From: Ectopseudomonas chengduensis
Lineage (GTDB): Bacteria; Pseudomonadota; Gammaproteobacteria; Pseudomonadales; Pseudomonadaceae
Reading direction: 5' to 3'
Length of the DNA stretch: 64,000 bases
Assembly (NCBI RefSeq): GCF_015712065.1
Contig: NZ_JACFYZ010000001.1
Location: 248,001-312,000 of the forward strand
The position numbers were made by a program, and so were the translations under genes. Positions within the stretch are counted from its first letter, which is position 1; each line of letters begins with the position of its first letter. Below, piece by piece: positions 45,086 to 55,549 of the stretch. The notes beneath the pieces are model-generated. The model had not been told where the DNA came from and did no database searches. It saw nothing but the letters and a program-made list of their open reading frames with translations.

Positions 45086-45469
45086 CTACGAGGCGTTGCT
45101 CTGGTACTCGTCGATCACTTCCTGTGCCGCGCGGAAGGCGTCGATGCTGGCCGGCACGCCGGCGTACACCGCGCAGTGCAGCAGGGTTTCGCGGATTTCT
45201 TCGACGGTGCAGCCGTTGTTCAGCGCGCCGCGCACATGGCCCTTGAGTTCCTGAGGGCATTTCAGCGCGGTCAACGCGGCCAGGGTGATCAGGCTGCGGG
45301 TCGCGCGCGGCAGGCCACTGCGCGTCCACACGCCGCCCCAGGCATGCTCGTTGACGAAGTCCTGCAGTGGCTGGGTGAACTCGCTGGCGTTGCCCAGAGC
45401 GCGGTCGACGAACGCGTCGCCCATCACCTCACGGCGCACCTGCATGCCACGATCATGGTTGTCGCTCAT
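45086..45469 (-). CDS. Carboxymuconolactone decarboxylase family protein (PcaC-like)
   Basis: A 127-residue all-helical protein with GGVWTRSGLPRATRSLITLAAL and NNGCTVEEIRETLLHCAVYAGVPA, the core of gamma-carboxymuconolactone decarboxylases. It lacks the CxxC of AhpD peroxidase relatives. The ATG at 45469 is chosen over a GTG two codons earlier. No pca genes adjoin, so a role in protocatechuate degradation is unlikely from context alone. It starts two bases after the antiporter's stop and is probably translated with it. Confidence 0.85.
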   Translation of the reverse strand: MSDNHDRGMQVRREVMGDAFVDRALGNASEFTQPLQDFVNEHAWGGVWTRSGLPRATRSLITLAALTALKCPQELKGHVRGALNNGCTVEEIRETLLHCAVYAGVPASIDAFRAAQEVIDEYQSNAS

Positions 45470-45471
45470 GC

Positions 45472-46566
45472 TCACACCTGTTCGCCGCGTTGTCTGTGCC
45501 AGGCACGCCCGGCGATGATCACCAGGGTGATGGCGGTAAGCGGCAGTGCGTAGCCGATCATCGCGTCACCGAAGGTCTGAGCCAGCGGTCGGCCCGTGCT
45601 GAACATCACCAGATACAGGGTGTAGGCCACGTAGTAGCCCAGGAACAGCAAGCCTTCCCAACGGTTGATGCGGTAGCCGCTGAAGAAGATTGGCAGGCAG
45701 GCGATGGCTACAGCGATCATCACCGGGAAATCGAAGGCCAGGGCGTTGGGCGATACTGCGATGGCGGCTGGCGCAACCATCGAGGCCAGGCCCAGCACGC
45801 AGAGCAGGTTGAAGATGTTGCTGCCGACGATATTGCCCACGGCGATATCGCGTTCGCCTTTGATGGCAGCCAGGATCGAAGTGGCCAATTCCGGCAGCGA
45901 CGTGCCGACAGCGACAACCGTCAAGCCGATGACCAGTTCCGAAATCCCCAGTGCTCGTGCAAGTGTCACGGCGCCTTCGACCAGGAAGTTGGAGCCCACC
46001 ACCAGCAGCACCAGACCGGCGATTATCAGGCCCAGGTTGATCGCCCAGGCATAGGGCTTGGGCGCCTCGTCGAGACCGAATTCCTTGGCGAATTCGTCAT
46101 CGTCGCCGCCCTTGTCCTTGCGCGCGCTGTAGATCAGGAAACCGGTGTAAGCCAGCACGCCGGCGAACAGCAAGGCGCCATCGAAACGGCTCAGTTCACC
46201 ATCCCAGGCCAGGCCGAAGGTGACCAGGCTGGCGCCGATCATGATGGGCACATCAAGGCGAATGAGCTGGCGCGAGACGACCAGCGGTGCGACCAGGGCG
46301 GTCACGCCCAGAATCAACAGTACGTTGGCGATGTTGCTGCCGACCACGTTACCGATGGCCAGATCGCCGCTGCCATTGAGCGCCGACTGCACGCTGACTG
46401 CGGTTTCCGGCGCGCTGGTGCCGAAGGCCACCACGGTCAGGCCGATTACCAGTGGCGGAATGCCGAACTGTGCGGCCAGCTTGGCGGCGCCGCGTACCAA
46501 TACCTCGGCGCCGGCAACCAGCAGCACCAGGCCGGCGATCAGGTAGACATAGGTCATCAGGGTCAT
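45472..46566 (-). CDS. Calcium/sodium antiporter, YrbG/CaCA family
   Basis: A 364-residue inner-membrane cation antiporter with two inverted repeats of five helices. Each repeat carries its alpha motif: GTSAPETAVSVQSALNGSGD with GNVVGSNIANVLLILG, and GTSLPELATSILAAIKGERD with GNIVGSNIFNLL. The acidic loop between halves (GGDDDEFAKEFGLDE) is typical. Length and motifs fit the YrbG/MaxA-type Na/Ca exchangers. It is the first gene of a two-gene unit with the PcaC-like protein. Confidence 0.93.
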   Translation of the reverse strand: MTLMTYVYLIAGLVLLVAGAEVLVRGAAKLAAQFGIPPLVIGLTVVAFGTSAPETAVSVQSALNGSGDLAIGNVVGSNIANVLLILGVTALVAPLVVSRQLIRLDVPIMIGASLVTFGLAWDGELSRFDGALLFAGVLAYTGFLIYSARKDKGGDDDEFAKEFGLDEAPKPYAWAINLGLIIAGLVLLVVGSNFLVEGAVTLARALGISELVIGLTVVAVGTSLPELATSILAAIKGERDIAVGNIVGSNIFNLLCVLGLASMVAPAAIAVSPNALAFDFPVMIAVAIACLPIFFSGYRINRWEGLLFLGYYVAYTLYLVMFSTGRPLAQTFGDAMIGYALPLTAITLVIIAGRAWHRQRGEQV

Positions 46567-46657
46567 TGCAGGGTAGCTCCGAAAAAAGTGCGGCTAGTGT
46601 AGCGATGGCATTATTGGCCGCCAGGGGCGGCAGAAAGATTTTGTTGCCAATTGTTCC

Positions 46658-47080
46658 TCAGTCCAGCGCCTCGACCCTGACCGGCACCACGCCTGCGCGC
46701 AGCATGTCGAGGCGCACGGCCGCGGCGCGGGAAACGTCGATGACGCGACCGCGCACGAAGGGGCCGCGGTCGTTGATGCGCAGCACCACGCTGCGCTCGT
46801 TGTTGAGGTTGGTGACCCGTACCCGCGTGCCGAACGGCAGGGTGCGATGAGCAGCGGTCAGCGCGTTCTGATCGAAGCGTTCACCGCTGGCGGTGCGCTG
46901 GCCGTGGTGGCGGTCGCCGTAATAGGAGGCCTTGCCGGTTTCGCTGCTGCCTGAGCCGCCGCCGAAGGTAGAGCAGCCGCCGAGCAGGGCGAGTGCACCC
47001 AGCAGTGCCCATGTCTGTAGCCCGGATGCAATCCGGGGCAGTGAAGGTTCCCGGATTGCATCCGGGCTACGCATCGTCAT
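46658..47080 (-). CDS. RlpA-like septal-ring lipoprotein with REP-encoded leader
   Basis: A lipoprotein of about 140 residues with a double-psi beta-barrel ([59 protein letters not shown]). It matches RlpA, a glycan-strand lytic transglycosylase, but lacks the C-terminal SPOR domain. The lipobox is LLGGC. The start at 47080 has GGAG nine bases upstream; an ATG at 47095 is also in frame. Residues about 3-20 of the leader are encoded by a perfect REP-type inverted repeat (47017-47070). The start lies only 15-20 bases after the T run of the gatB terminator. Confidence 0.85.
   Translation of the reverse strand: MTMRSPDAIREPSLPRIASGLQTWALLGALALLGGCSTFGGGSGSSETGKASYYGDRHHGQRTASGERFDQNALTAAHRTLPFGTRVRVTNLNNERSVVLRINDRGPFVRGRVIDVSRAAAVRLDMLRAGVVPVRVEALD
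47017..47070. repeat. Perfect REP-type inverted repeat inside a coding region
   Basis: Arms 47017-47037 and 47050-47070 are exact 21-bp inverted copies built on GTAGCCCGGATGCAATCCGG, with a 12-base loop. The same module is at 27024-27083 in a normal intergenic position. Here it lies within the RlpA-like gene, between its start codon and the hydrophobic core of the signal peptide. Confidence 0.9.
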
Positions 47081-47095
47081 ATTCGCGGTCTCCAT

Positions 47096-47120
47096 GAAAA
47101 ACGCCGGGCGAGCCCGGCGT
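47096..47120 (-). terminator. Rho-independent terminator of gatCAB
   Basis: ACGCCGGGC (47101-47109) pairs with GCCCGGCGT (47112-47120); on the minus strand the stem is followed by TTTTT (47096-47100). It is 33 bases after the gatB stop and abuts the start region of the RlpA-like gene. Confidence 0.85.
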
Positions 47121-47152
47121 CATTGCAGCTAGCGTAAGCGAGCCGGTCTGGC

Positions 47153-48601
47153 TCAGCCTTCGAGCTTCTTCTTCAGCAGTTCGTTCACTTGCCCCGGGTT
47201 GGCCTTGCCTTTGGAGGCTTTCATGGCCTGACCGACGAAGAAACCGAACATCTTGCCGCGCTTGGCTTCGTCGCTGGCGCGGTATTGCTCGACCTGCTCG
47301 GCGTTGGCGGCCAGCACTTCATCGAGCATGGCTTCGATGGCGCCGGAGTCGGTAACCTGCTTGAGGCCCTTGTTCTCGATGATCTCGTCGGCGCTGGCGC
47401 CTTCACCGGCGGCCAGGGCCTCGAAGACCATCTTGGCGATCTTGCCGCTGATGGTGTTGTCCTTGATGCGCAGGATCATGCCGCCCAGTTGCTCGGCAGA
47501 CACTGGCGACTGCTCGATCTCCAGGCCTTCCTTGTTGAGCAGGCTGGACAGCTCGCCCATCACCCAGTTGGCCGACAGCTTGGCATCGCCGCAGGTCTTC
47601 TCCACCGCCTCGAAGTAATCGGCCAGTTCGCGGCTGGCAGACAGTACGCTGGCGTCGTAGGTGGACAGGCCGAACTGGCTTTCGAAGCGCTCGCGCTTCT
47701 GCGGTGGCAGTTCGGGCAGGCCGGCGCGCAGTTCGTCGAGGAAGCTGCGTTCGATCACCACCGGCAGCAGGTCCGGGCAGGGGAAGTAACGGTAGTCGTT
47801 GGCTTCTTCCTTGCTGCGCATGGAGCGGGTCTGATCCTTGTTGGGATCGTACAGGCGGGTTTCCTGCACCACCTTGCCGCCGTCCTCGATCAGCTCGATC
47901 TGGCGCTGTACCTCGTGGTTGATGGCCTTCTCGATAAAGCGGAACGAGTTGACGTTCTTGATCTCGGCACGGGTGCCGAACTCGGCCTGGCCTTTCGGGC
48001 GTACCGAGACGTTGCAGTCGCAGCGCAGCGAGCCTTCGGCCATGTTGCCGTCGCAGATGCCCAGATAACGCACCAGTGCGTGGATGGCCTTCACATAGGC
48101 CACGGCTTCCTTGGCCGAACGGATGTCCGGCTCGGAAACGATTTCCAGCAGCGGTGTGCCGGCGCGGTTCAGGTCGATCCCGCTCATGCCGTGGAAGTCT
48201 TCGTGCAGGCTCTTGCCAGCGTCCTCTTCCAGGTGCGCACGGGTGATGCCGATGCGCTTGACGGTGCCGTCTTCCAGGGTGATGTCGAGGAAGCCCTTGC
48301 CGACGATGGGGTGATCCATCTGGCTGGTCTGATAGCCCTTGGGCAGGTCCGGGTAGAAGTAGTTCTTGCGCGCGAAGACGTTACGTTCGGCGATCTCGGC
48401 GTCGATCGCCAGGCCGAACTGGCAGGCCATGCGCACGGCTTCGGCGTTGAGTACCGGCAGGGTGCCGGGCATGCCGAGGTCGACCAGACTGGCCTGGGTG
48501 TTGGGCTCGGCGCCAAAGGTAGTGGCGCTGGCCGAGAAAATCTTCGATTGGGTGCTGAGCTGAGCGTGGATCTCAAGCCCGATCACGGTTTCCCATTGCA
48601 T
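47153..48601 (-). CDS. gatB: Asp-tRNA(Asn)/Glu-tRNA(Gln) amidotransferase subunit B
   Basis: A 482-residue subunit of the GatCAB transamidosome that activates and binds mischarged tRNA. The N-terminus is the conserved [44 protein letters not shown] and EDAGKSLH mark the kinase-like domain, and the C-terminal YqeY-like tail ends [11 protein letters not shown]. The start is at 48601. It is the last gene of the unit gatC-gatA-gatB; a REP-like hairpin separates it from gatA. Confidence 0.96.
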   Translation of the reverse strand: MQWETVIGLEIHAQLSTQSKIFSASATTFGAEPNTQASLVDLGMPGTLPVLNAEAVRMACQFGLAIDAEIAERNVFARKNYFYPDLPKGYQTSQMDHPIVGKGFLDITLEDGTVKRIGITRAHLEEDAGKSLHEDFHGMSGIDLNRAGTPLLEIVSEPDIRSAKEAVAYVKAIHALVRYLGICDGNMAEGSLRCDCNVSVRPKGQAEFGTRAEIKNVNSFRFIEKAINHEVQRQIELIEDGGKVVQETRLYDPNKDQTRSMRSKEEANDYRYFPCPDLLPVVIERSFLDELRAGLPELPPQKRERFESQFGLSTYDASVLSASRELADYFEAVEKTCGDAKLSANWVMGELSSLLNKEGLEIEQSPVSAEQLGGMILRIKDNTISGKIAKMVFEALAAGEGASADEIIENKGLKQVTDSGAIEAMLDEVLAANAEQVEQYRASDEAKRGKMFGFFVGQAMKASKGKANPGQVNELLKKKLEG

Positions 48602-48649
48602 CTTTAGTGTTCCTCGAATGCGTTGCAAACGGCTGCCGCCTCTTGATCC

Positions 48650-48675
48650 GTAGGAGCCCGCTTGCGGGCTCCTAC
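48650..48675. repeat. REP-like hairpin between gatA and gatB
   Basis: GTAGGAGCCCG (48650-48660) and CGGGCTCCTAC (48665-48675) form a perfect 11-bp stem. GTAGGAGCCCGC-type repeats are common in pseudomonads. Position inside an operon suggests an effect on message stability. Confidence 0.75.
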
Positions 48676-48693
48676 AGGGGGCTGGCCTTTGCC

Positions 48694-50145
48694 TTAGAAG
48701 CCTTTGGGTGCTTGTTTATGCCAGTCGCTGACCTGTTGGTACTGGTGCGCGACATTGAGCAGGCGACCCTCCTGGAAATAGTTGCCGAGCAACTGCACGC
48801 CCACCGGCAGACCATCGACGAAGCCGGCTGGCATCGACAGGCCGGGGATGCCGGCCAGGTTGGCGGTGATGGTGTAGATGTCTTCCAGGTAGGCGGACAC
48901 CGGGTCGGCGTTCTTCTCGCCGAGCTTCCAGGCCAGGTTCGGCGTGGTCGGGCCGAGGATCACGTCGACGTCCTTGAAGGCGGCGACGAAGTCGTTCTTG
49001 ATCAGCCGGCGAATCTGCTGGGCCTTGATGTAGTAGGCGTCGTAGTAGCCGGCGGACAGCGCGTAGGTGCCGACCATGATGCGCCGTTTGACCTCGGCAC
49101 CGAAGCCTTCGCCGCGCGAGCGCTTGTACAGGTCCTGCAGGTCTTTCGGGTTCTCGCAGCGATAGCCGAAACGCACACCGTCGAAACGCGACAGGTTGGA
49201 GCTGGCCTCGGCCGGTGCGATCACGTAGTAGGCGGGGATCGCGTGCTGCATGTTCGGCAGCGAGATGTCTTTGACGGTGGCGCCGAGCTTTTTCAGCTCT
49301 TCGACCACGGCCATCACCTTCTCACCGATGCGTGCATCGAGGCCGGCGCCGAAGTATTCCTTCGGCAGGCCGATGCGCAGGCCGGCCAACGGCTGGGCCA
49401 GCGCCGCGAGGTAGTCATCCACTGGCTGGTCGACGCTGGTGGAATCCTTGCTATCGAAACCGGCCATGGCGCCAAGCAACAGGGCGCAGTCCTCGGCAGT
49501 ACGGGCCAGCGGGCCGCCCTGATCGAGGCTGGAGGCGTAGGCAATCATGCCCCAGCGCGAGACGCGGCCGTAGGTCGGCTTGATGCCGGTGAGGTTGGTC
49601 AGCGCAGCCGGCTGACGGATCGAGCCGCCGGTGTCGGTGCCGGTGGCGGCCGGCAGCAGTCGTGCAGCGACCGCTGCGGCCGAACCACCCGAGGAGCCGC
49701 CCGGTACGCGGCTGGTATCCCAAGGGTTCTTCACCGGGCCGTAGTGGCTGGATTCGTTGGCCGAGCCCATGGCGAATTCGTCCATGTTCAGCTTGCCCAG
49801 CGTGACGGTGCCGGCGGCCTTGAGTTTTTCCACCACGGTGGCGTCGTAGGGCGCCTTGAAACCGGTGAGGATCTTCGAGCCACAGGACGTCAGCACGCCG
49901 TTGGTGCAGAACAGATCCTTGTGCGCGATCGGTGCGCCGAGCAGCGGGCTGTTTTCGCCGGCAGCGCGACGGGCGTCCGCGCCCTTGGCCTGTTCGATGG
50001 CCAGATCTTCGGTGACGGTGATGAAGCTGTTGAGCTGCGGGTCGAGCTGCGCGATACGCGCCAGCAGGCTGCGGCTCAGCTCTTCGGCGGAGAATTGCTT
50101 GTCGGCGAGGCCACGGGCGATCTCGGCCAGGGTCAGTTGGTGCAT
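48694..50145 (-). CDS. gatA: Asp-tRNA(Asn)/Glu-tRNA(Gln) amidotransferase subunit A
   Basis: A 483-residue amidase-signature enzyme that releases ammonia from glutamine for the transamidation. The Ser-cisSer-Lys triad is visible: lysine in [12 protein letters not shown], serines in [14 protein letters not shown] and [37 protein letters not shown] is also family-typical. It follows gatC by 15 bases. Length is normal. Confidence 0.97.
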   Translation of the reverse strand: MHQLTLAEIARGLADKQFSAEELSRSLLARIAQLDPQLNSFITVTEDLAIEQAKGADARRAAGENSPLLGAPIAHKDLFCTNGVLTSCGSKILTGFKAPYDATVVEKLKAAGTVTLGKLNMDEFAMGSANESSHYGPVKNPWDTSRVPGGSSGGSAAAVAARLLPAATGTDTGGSIRQPAALTNLTGIKPTYGRVSRWGMIAYASSLDQGGPLARTAEDCALLLGAMAGFDSKDSTSVDQPVDDYLAALAQPLAGLRIGLPKEYFGAGLDARIGEKVMAVVEELKKLGATVKDISLPNMQHAIPAYYVIAPAEASSNLSRFDGVRFGYRCENPKDLQDLYKRSRGEGFGAEVKRRIMVGTYALSAGYYDAYYIKAQQIRRLIKNDFVAAFKDVDVILGPTTPNLAWKLGEKNADPVSAYLEDIYTITANLAGIPGLSMPAGFVDGLPVGVQLLGNYFQEGRLLNVAHQYQQVSDWHKQAPKGF

Positions 50146-50160
50146 GTCGAGCCCTTTCCT

Positions 50161-50448
50161 TTATTCGATGACTTTCGGCACGAGGTACAGGCCGCTTTCC
50201 ACGGCCGGGGCGATGGCCTGGTAGGCGTCGCGCTGGTTGCTCTCGGTGACCACGTCGGCACGCAGGCGCTGGGTCGCTTCCAGCGGGTGGGCCAGGGGTT
50301 CGATGCCCTGGGTGTCGACGGCCTGCATCTGGTCGATCAGGCCGAGAATGCTGTTCAGGGTCTCGGTGGTTTGCGGAATATCGCCTTCATTCAGACCCAG
50401 GCGGGCCAGGTGGGCGATTTTTTCCACCTCGGAGCGTTCAAGCGCCAT
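50161..50448 (-). CDS. gatC: Asp-tRNA(Asn)/Glu-tRNA(Gln) amidotransferase subunit C
   Basis: A 95-residue small subunit that wraps around GatA and Gat[20 protein letters not shown] and the C-terminal YLVPKVIE are the standard ends; [21 protein letters not shown] is the conserved middle. GGAG is placed eight bases before the ATG at 50448. It begins the gatCAB unit and is divergent from mreB, with 239 bp between. Confidence 0.95.
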   Translation of the reverse strand: MALERSEVEKIAHLARLGLNEGDIPQTTETLNSILGLIDQMQAVDTQGIEPLAHPLEATQRLRADVVTESNQRDAYQAIAPAVESGLYLVPKVIE

Positions 50449-50675
50449 CGGGGGTTCTCCAGTGGAAGTGTGGCAGAGGGGGCATCGGTAAGCGGCTGCA
50501 GGGAACGGATGTCGCGAGCCAGCGGTCAAAGGCCGCGATGTGCAGCTGCAAGGCCCGGAAAAACAGGCAATCTACCATATTGCCGCCTTGCTCAAAATCC
50601 CTGCCGTTGTTAGAGTTTGCCGCACTTTTTACCTGCGCGTTTTCCGCGCCTGGCCTTCACCCACGCGTTGCCTAG

Positions 50676-51725
<1,050 letters not shown>

Positions 51726-51748
51726 GGGGTTCGCTAGTGGCTCGCTGT

Positions 51749-51770
51749 CGTGCCGCCTTCGGGCGGCACG
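51749..51770 (+). terminator. Hairpin between mreB and mreC
   Basis: CGTGCCGCC (51749-51757) pairs with GGCGGCACG (51762-51770) around a 4-base loop, 24 bases after the mreB stop, with no T run. It may lower mreCD expression relative to mreB or stabilise the mreB message. Confidence 0.55.
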
Positions 51771-51831
51771 CGCATATTCGAGCATTGCAGTACACTCGGC
51801 CCAACCTTCGCCTGACCGGTTTGCCTTTCGC

Positions 51832-51882
51832 ATGAATTCGCGCGCTTTTCGCCCCTGTGGCGCACGAGGAGCAGGTCATTAA
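51832..51882 (+). other. Possible 16-codon leader ORF overlapping the mreC start
   Basis: ATG at 51832 opens a 16-codon frame whose TAA (51880-51882) shares its first base with the ATT codon proposed as the mreC start. It covers the GAGGAG used by mreC. It has no clear ribosome-binding site of its own. It may be chance; if translated, it would couple to mreC. Confidence 0.3.
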
Positions 51883-52831
51883 GCCGCTCTTCGCCAAAGG
51901 TCCCTCGCTGGGCATTCGTCTGCTGGTATTTGCCGTACTGTCGGCGGTGCTGATGGTGGTCGATGCCCGCTTCGAGACGCTCAAGCCGCTGCGCAGCCAG
52001 ATGGGGCTGGTGCTCACGCCCTTCTATTGGCTGGCCGATGTGCCCGTACGCGTCTGGGATGGGGCAACTCAGCAGATTTCCTCGCGCAGCGAGCTGATGG
52101 CCGAGAACGAGAAGCTCAAGGCCGAGGCCCTGCTGCTGCAGCGTCGCCTGCAGAAGCTGGCAGCGCTGACCGAGCAGAACGTGCGTCTGCGCGAACTGCT
52201 CAACTCCGCGGCGCTGGTGGACGAAGAAGTGCTGGTCGGTGAGCTGATCGGCGTCGATCCCAATCCCTATACCCACCGCATCCTGATCGACAAGGGCGAG
52301 AAGGATGGCGTGTTCCTCGGACAGCCGGTGCTCGATGCGCGCGGGCTAATGGGCCAGGTGGTCGAGATCATGCCCTACACCTCGCGCGTGCTGTTGCTCA
52401 CCGACAACACCCACAGCATCCCGGTACAGGTCAACCGCAACGGTCTGCGTGCCATCGCCGTCGGCACCGGCAACCCGGAGCGCCTGGAGCTGCGTCACGT
52501 CGCCGATACCGCCGATATCAAGGAAGGTGATCTGCTGGTCAGCTCCGGCATGGGCCAGCGCTTCCCGGCCGGCTACCCGGTGGCCACGGTCAAAGAAGTG
52601 ATTCATGACTCCGGCCAGCCGTTCGCCATCGTCCGTGCCGTACCGACCGCTGCGCTCAATCGCAGCCGTTATCTGCTGCTGGTGTTCTCCGACCGGCGCA
52701 CGCCCGAGGAGCGCGCCAACGATTCCGCCGAGGCTCAGGAAGCCGCCGACCGCGAAGCCGAGCAGGCGCGCAATGGCGAGCCCGCAGCTGACGCACCGGC
52801 CGCTGACGCCCCCGCACAGGAGAGCAACTGA
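51878..52831 (+). CDS. mreC: Rod-shape protein MreC, probable ATT start
   Basis: A periplasmic, membrane-anchored scaffold of about 317 residues linking MreB to wall synthases. After IKPLFAKGPSLGIRLLVFAVLSAVLMVV (a membrane helix) comes a coiled coil (about 65-105, SRSELMAENEKLKAEALLL) and two beta domains (VGELIGVDPNPYTHRILIDKG; DLLVSSGMGQRFPAGYPVATV). The C-terminal tail is alanine- and acid-rich. No ATG or TTG exists near the family N-terminus. The ATT at 51878 has a perfect GAGGAG six bases upstream, whereas the in-frame GTG at 51857 (324 residues) has none. The stop overlaps mreD by one base. Confidence 0.93.
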   Translation: MKPLFAKGPSLGIRLLVFAVLSAVLMVVDARFETLKPLRSQMGLVLTPFYWLADVPVRVWDGATQQISSRSELMAENEKLKAEALLLQRRLQKLAALTEQNVRLRELLNSAALVDEEVLVGELIGVDPNPYTHRILIDKGEKDGVFLGQPVLDARGLMGQVVEIMPYTSRVLLLTDNTHSIPVQVNRNGLRAIAVGTGNPERLELRHVADTADIKEGDLLVSSGMGQRFPAGYPVATVKEVIHDSGQPFAIVRAVPTAALNRSRYLLLVFSDRRTPEERANDSAEAQEAADREAEQARNGEPAADAPAADAPAQESN

Positions 52832-53319
52832 TGGCTGGCGTACAGCCCCGTAACGGCTGGGTGATCTGGCTGAGCCTGGCGCTCGGTTTGTTGCTCAGTG
52901 TTTCGCCGTTGCCCGAGTTCATGCAGATCGGTCGCCCGCTGTGGGTCGCCTTGATTCTCACCTATTGGGTACTGGCCCTGCCGCATCGCGTCGGCATGAC
53001 CACCGCCTGGATTCTTGGCCTGGCGCAGGACGTACTGTTCGGCACGCTGCTCGGGCAGAACGCCTTGATTCTCACCCTGATCACTTTTCTGGTGCTGAGC
53101 CTGCACCAGCGCCTGCGCATGTTCCCCATGTGGCAGCAGAGCATGGTGCTGATGGTGGTGTTCGGTCTCGCCCAGCTGGTTCAGCTGTGGCTCAACGCTC
53201 TGACCGGTAGTCGTCCGCCAACCCTGGCCTTCGTCCTGCCTGCACTGGTCAGCGCTCTGCTGTGGCCCTGGATCTGCGCCATCCTGCGCGGTCTGCACCT
53301 GCGCCTCAACGTCAACTGA
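52831..53319 (+). CDS. mreD: Rod-shape protein MreD
   Basis: A 162-residue inner-membrane protein with five to six helices that cover nearly its whole length. NGWVIWLSLALGLLLSVSPLP at the start, TAWILGLAQDVLFGTLLGQNAL in the middle and PALVSALLWPWICAILRGLHLR at the end are typical of pseudomonad MreD. The start overlaps the mreC stop (TGATG). It acts with MreC and RodA/PBP2 in elongation. Confidence 0.94.
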   Translation: MAGVQPRNGWVIWLSLALGLLLSVSPLPEFMQIGRPLWVALILTYWVLALPHRVGMTTAWILGLAQDVLFGTLLGQNALILTLITFLVLSLHQRLRMFPMWQQSMVLMVVFGLAQLVQLWLNALTGSRPPTLAFVLPALVSALLWPWICAILRGLHLRLNVN

Positions 53320-53367
53320 ACGCGGCCTGCCGCACGGCTGGCCGCGGTTCGCAAGGGAGATACCCGC

Positions 53368-53970
53368 ATGGCCGAGCTGTTTCTGGCCTCCGCCTCGCCC
53401 CGTCGCCGTGAATTGCTGGCTCAGATCGCTGTGCCTTGCGTCACGCAAATCGCTTCGATAGACGAAACCCCATTGCCAGATGAGCCGCCAGCAGCCTATG
53501 TAGAGCGTCTGGCGCGTGAGAAAGCGCGCGCCGGTCTGCTCGCCTTGGGCGGGCGTGACGATGCCGCGGTGTTGGGCGCCGACACCGCTGTGGTGCTCGA
53601 TGGACGCATTCTTGGCAAACCGGCGGATCTCAATGAGTCGCGCGCCATGCTGCAGGCCCTGTCCGGGCGCAGCCATCAGGTGCTGACGGCCGTGGCGTTG
53701 GTCGGTGGTGGCCGCGAGGCGGCGCGAGTGGTCAGCAGCGACGTGAGCTTTCGTCCTATCAGCGAGGCGGAAATCGAGGCCTACTGGGCCAGCGGCGAAC
53801 CATGTGACAAAGCGGGCAGTTATGGTATCCAGGGGTTGGCAGCCGTGTTCGTCAGCGGCTTGCAGGGCAGCTATTCGGCAGTGGTCGGTCTACCGCTGTG
53901 CGAAACTGCAGAGCTGCTTGGCGAATTTGGTATTGCCTGCTGGCAGTTGCCGGCGCAAGGGCCGCGCTAA
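53368..53970 (+). CDS. maf: Maf-like dTTP/UTP pyrophosphatase
   Basis: A 200-residue nucleotide pyrophosphatase of the YhdE type. The N-terminal [17 protein letters not shown], the catalytic [18 protein letters not shown] and [17 protein letters not shown] match the dTTP/UTP subfamily. It is 48 bp after mreD and 104 bp before rng, as in many gamma-proteobacteria, and probably belongs to the same transcript. Confidence 0.94.
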   Translation: MAELFLASASPRRRELLAQIAVPCVTQIASIDETPLPDEPPAAYVERLAREKARAGLLALGGRDDAAVLGADTAVVLDGRILGKPADLNESRAMLQALSGRSHQVLTAVALVGGGREAARVVSSDVSFRPISEAEIEAYWASGEPCDKAGSYGIQGLAAVFVSGLQGSYSAVVGLPLCETAELLGEFGIACWQLPAQGPR

Positions 53971-54074
53971 GACCCCAGGCGGTGGCTGCATAGGTAGTTT
54001 TTTGGACGTGCCCGAAAGCTTGAGTCCGCGGGGCGGTGCAGTAGCCCGGCCGGCATGATCACCAGGATGGATGC

Positions 54075-55532
54075 ATGAGCGAAGAGATTCTGATCAATAT
54101 CACGCCGATGGAGTCGCGCGTGGCGGTGGTGGAAAACGGCGTGCTGCAGGAAGTGCACGTCGAGCGCACGCAGAAGCGCGGCATCGTCGGCAACATCTAC
54201 AAAGGCAAGGTGGTGCGTGTGCTGCCAGGCATGCAGGCGGCCTTCGTCGATATTGGCCTGGAGCGTGCGGCCTTCATTCATGCTTCCGAGATTTCCACCC
54301 GCGAGGGCACTGCGGTGGAGCCGATCAGCGCCCTGGTGCACGAAGGGCAGAGCCTGGTGGTGCAGGTCACCAAGGACCCTATCGGCAGCAAGGGGGCGCG
54401 TCTGACCACTCAGCTGTCGATCCCTTCGCGTTATCTGGTGTACATGCCACGCACCAGTCATGTCGGTATTTCCCTGAAGATCGAAGACGAAGCAGAGCGC
54501 GAGCGCCTCAAGCAGGTGGTCGCCGATTGCGTCGCCGCCGAAGGCATCGAGGAGGCCGGCGGCTTTATCCTGCGCACCGCTGCCGAGGGCGCAGGTGCTG
54601 ATGAAATTCTGATCGACATCCGTTATCTGCGCCGCCTCTGGGACCAGATCGGTGCGCAGATCCAGAACTGCAAGGCGCCCACGGTGATCTACGAGGATCT
54701 GTCCCTGGCGCTGCGTACCCTGCGTGACCTGGTCAGCCCGCGGACCGAGAAGATTCGCGTGGACTCGCGGGAAACCTTCCAGAAAATCACGCAGTTCGTC
54801 GCCGAATTGATGCCGGAGATCGCCGATCGTCTCGAGCACTATCCTGGCGAGCGGCCGATCTTCGACCTGTACGGTGTCGAGGACGAAATCCAGCGCGCAC
54901 TGGAGCGCAAGGTGCCGCTGAAGTCCGGCGGTTACCTGGTGGTCGACCCCGCCGAGGCGATGAGCACCATCGACGTCAACACCGGCGCCTTCGTCGGCCA
55001 TCGCACCCTCGAAGAAACCATCTTCAAGACCAACCTCGAGGCAGCCACCGCTATTGCCCGTCAGCTGCGTCTGCGCAACCTGGGCGGCATCATCATCATC
55101 GACTTCATCGACATGGAAGACGAAGAGCACCAGCGCCAGGTACTGCGTACCCTGGAAAAGCAGCTCGAGCGTGATCACGCCAAGACCAACATCATCGGTA
55201 TCACCGAACTTGGCCTGGTGCAGATGACCCGCAAGCGCACGCGCGAAAGCCTCGAGCAGATTCTCTGCGAGCCCTGCAGTGCCTGTCAGGGGCGCGGCAA
55301 GTTGAAGACGCCGGAGACCATCTGCTACGAGATCTTCCGCGAGATTCTGCGTGAAGCCCGCGCCTACCAGGCGGAAAGTTATCGCGTGCTGGCCAATCAG
55401 AAGGTGGTCGATCGCCTGCTCGATGAAGAGTCGGGCAACGTCGCCGATCTGGAAGCCTTCATCGGACGTACCATCAAGTTCCAGGTGGAAACCATGTATT
55501 CCCAGGAACAGTACGACGTGGTGCTGCTCTGA
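54075..55532 (+). CDS. rng: Ribonuclease G
   Basis: A 485-residue endoribonuclease for 16S rRNA 5' maturation and mRNA decay. An S1 domain occupies about residues 35-125 (GNIYKGKVVRVLPGMQAAFVDIG). The catalytic aspartates lie in STIDVNTGAFVG and IIIIDFIDMEDEEH. The zinc-link cysteines are in CEPCSACQGRG. It lacks the long C-terminal scaffold of RNase E, and its length is normal. It is followed after 17 bases by yhdP. Confidence 0.96.
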   Translation: MSEEILINITPMESRVAVVENGVLQEVHVERTQKRGIVGNIYKGKVVRVLPGMQAAFVDIGLERAAFIHASEISTREGTAVEPISALVHEGQSLVVQVTKDPIGSKGARLTTQLSIPSRYLVYMPRTSHVGISLKIEDEAERERLKQVVADCVAAEGIEEAGGFILRTAAEGAGADEILIDIRYLRRLWDQIGAQIQNCKAPTVIYEDLSLALRTLRDLVSPRTEKIRVDSRETFQKITQFVAELMPEIADRLEHYPGERPIFDLYGVEDEIQRALERKVPLKSGGYLVVDPAEAMSTIDVNTGAFVGHRTLEETIFKTNLEAATAIARQLRLRNLGGIIIIDFIDMEDEEHQRQVLRTLEKQLERDHAKTNIIGITELGLVQMTRKRTRESLEQILCEPCSACQGRGKLKTPETICYEIFREILREARAYQAESYRVLANQKVVDRLLDEESGNVADLEAFIGRTIKFQVETMYSQEQYDVVLL

Positions 55533-55549
55533 GCACGGGGGCTGTCGAG

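Noticed and set aside
45086..45469. Assignment to a protocatechuate (pca) pathway
   Set aside because: The protein family fits, but there are no pca neighbours, so a catabolic role was not claimed.
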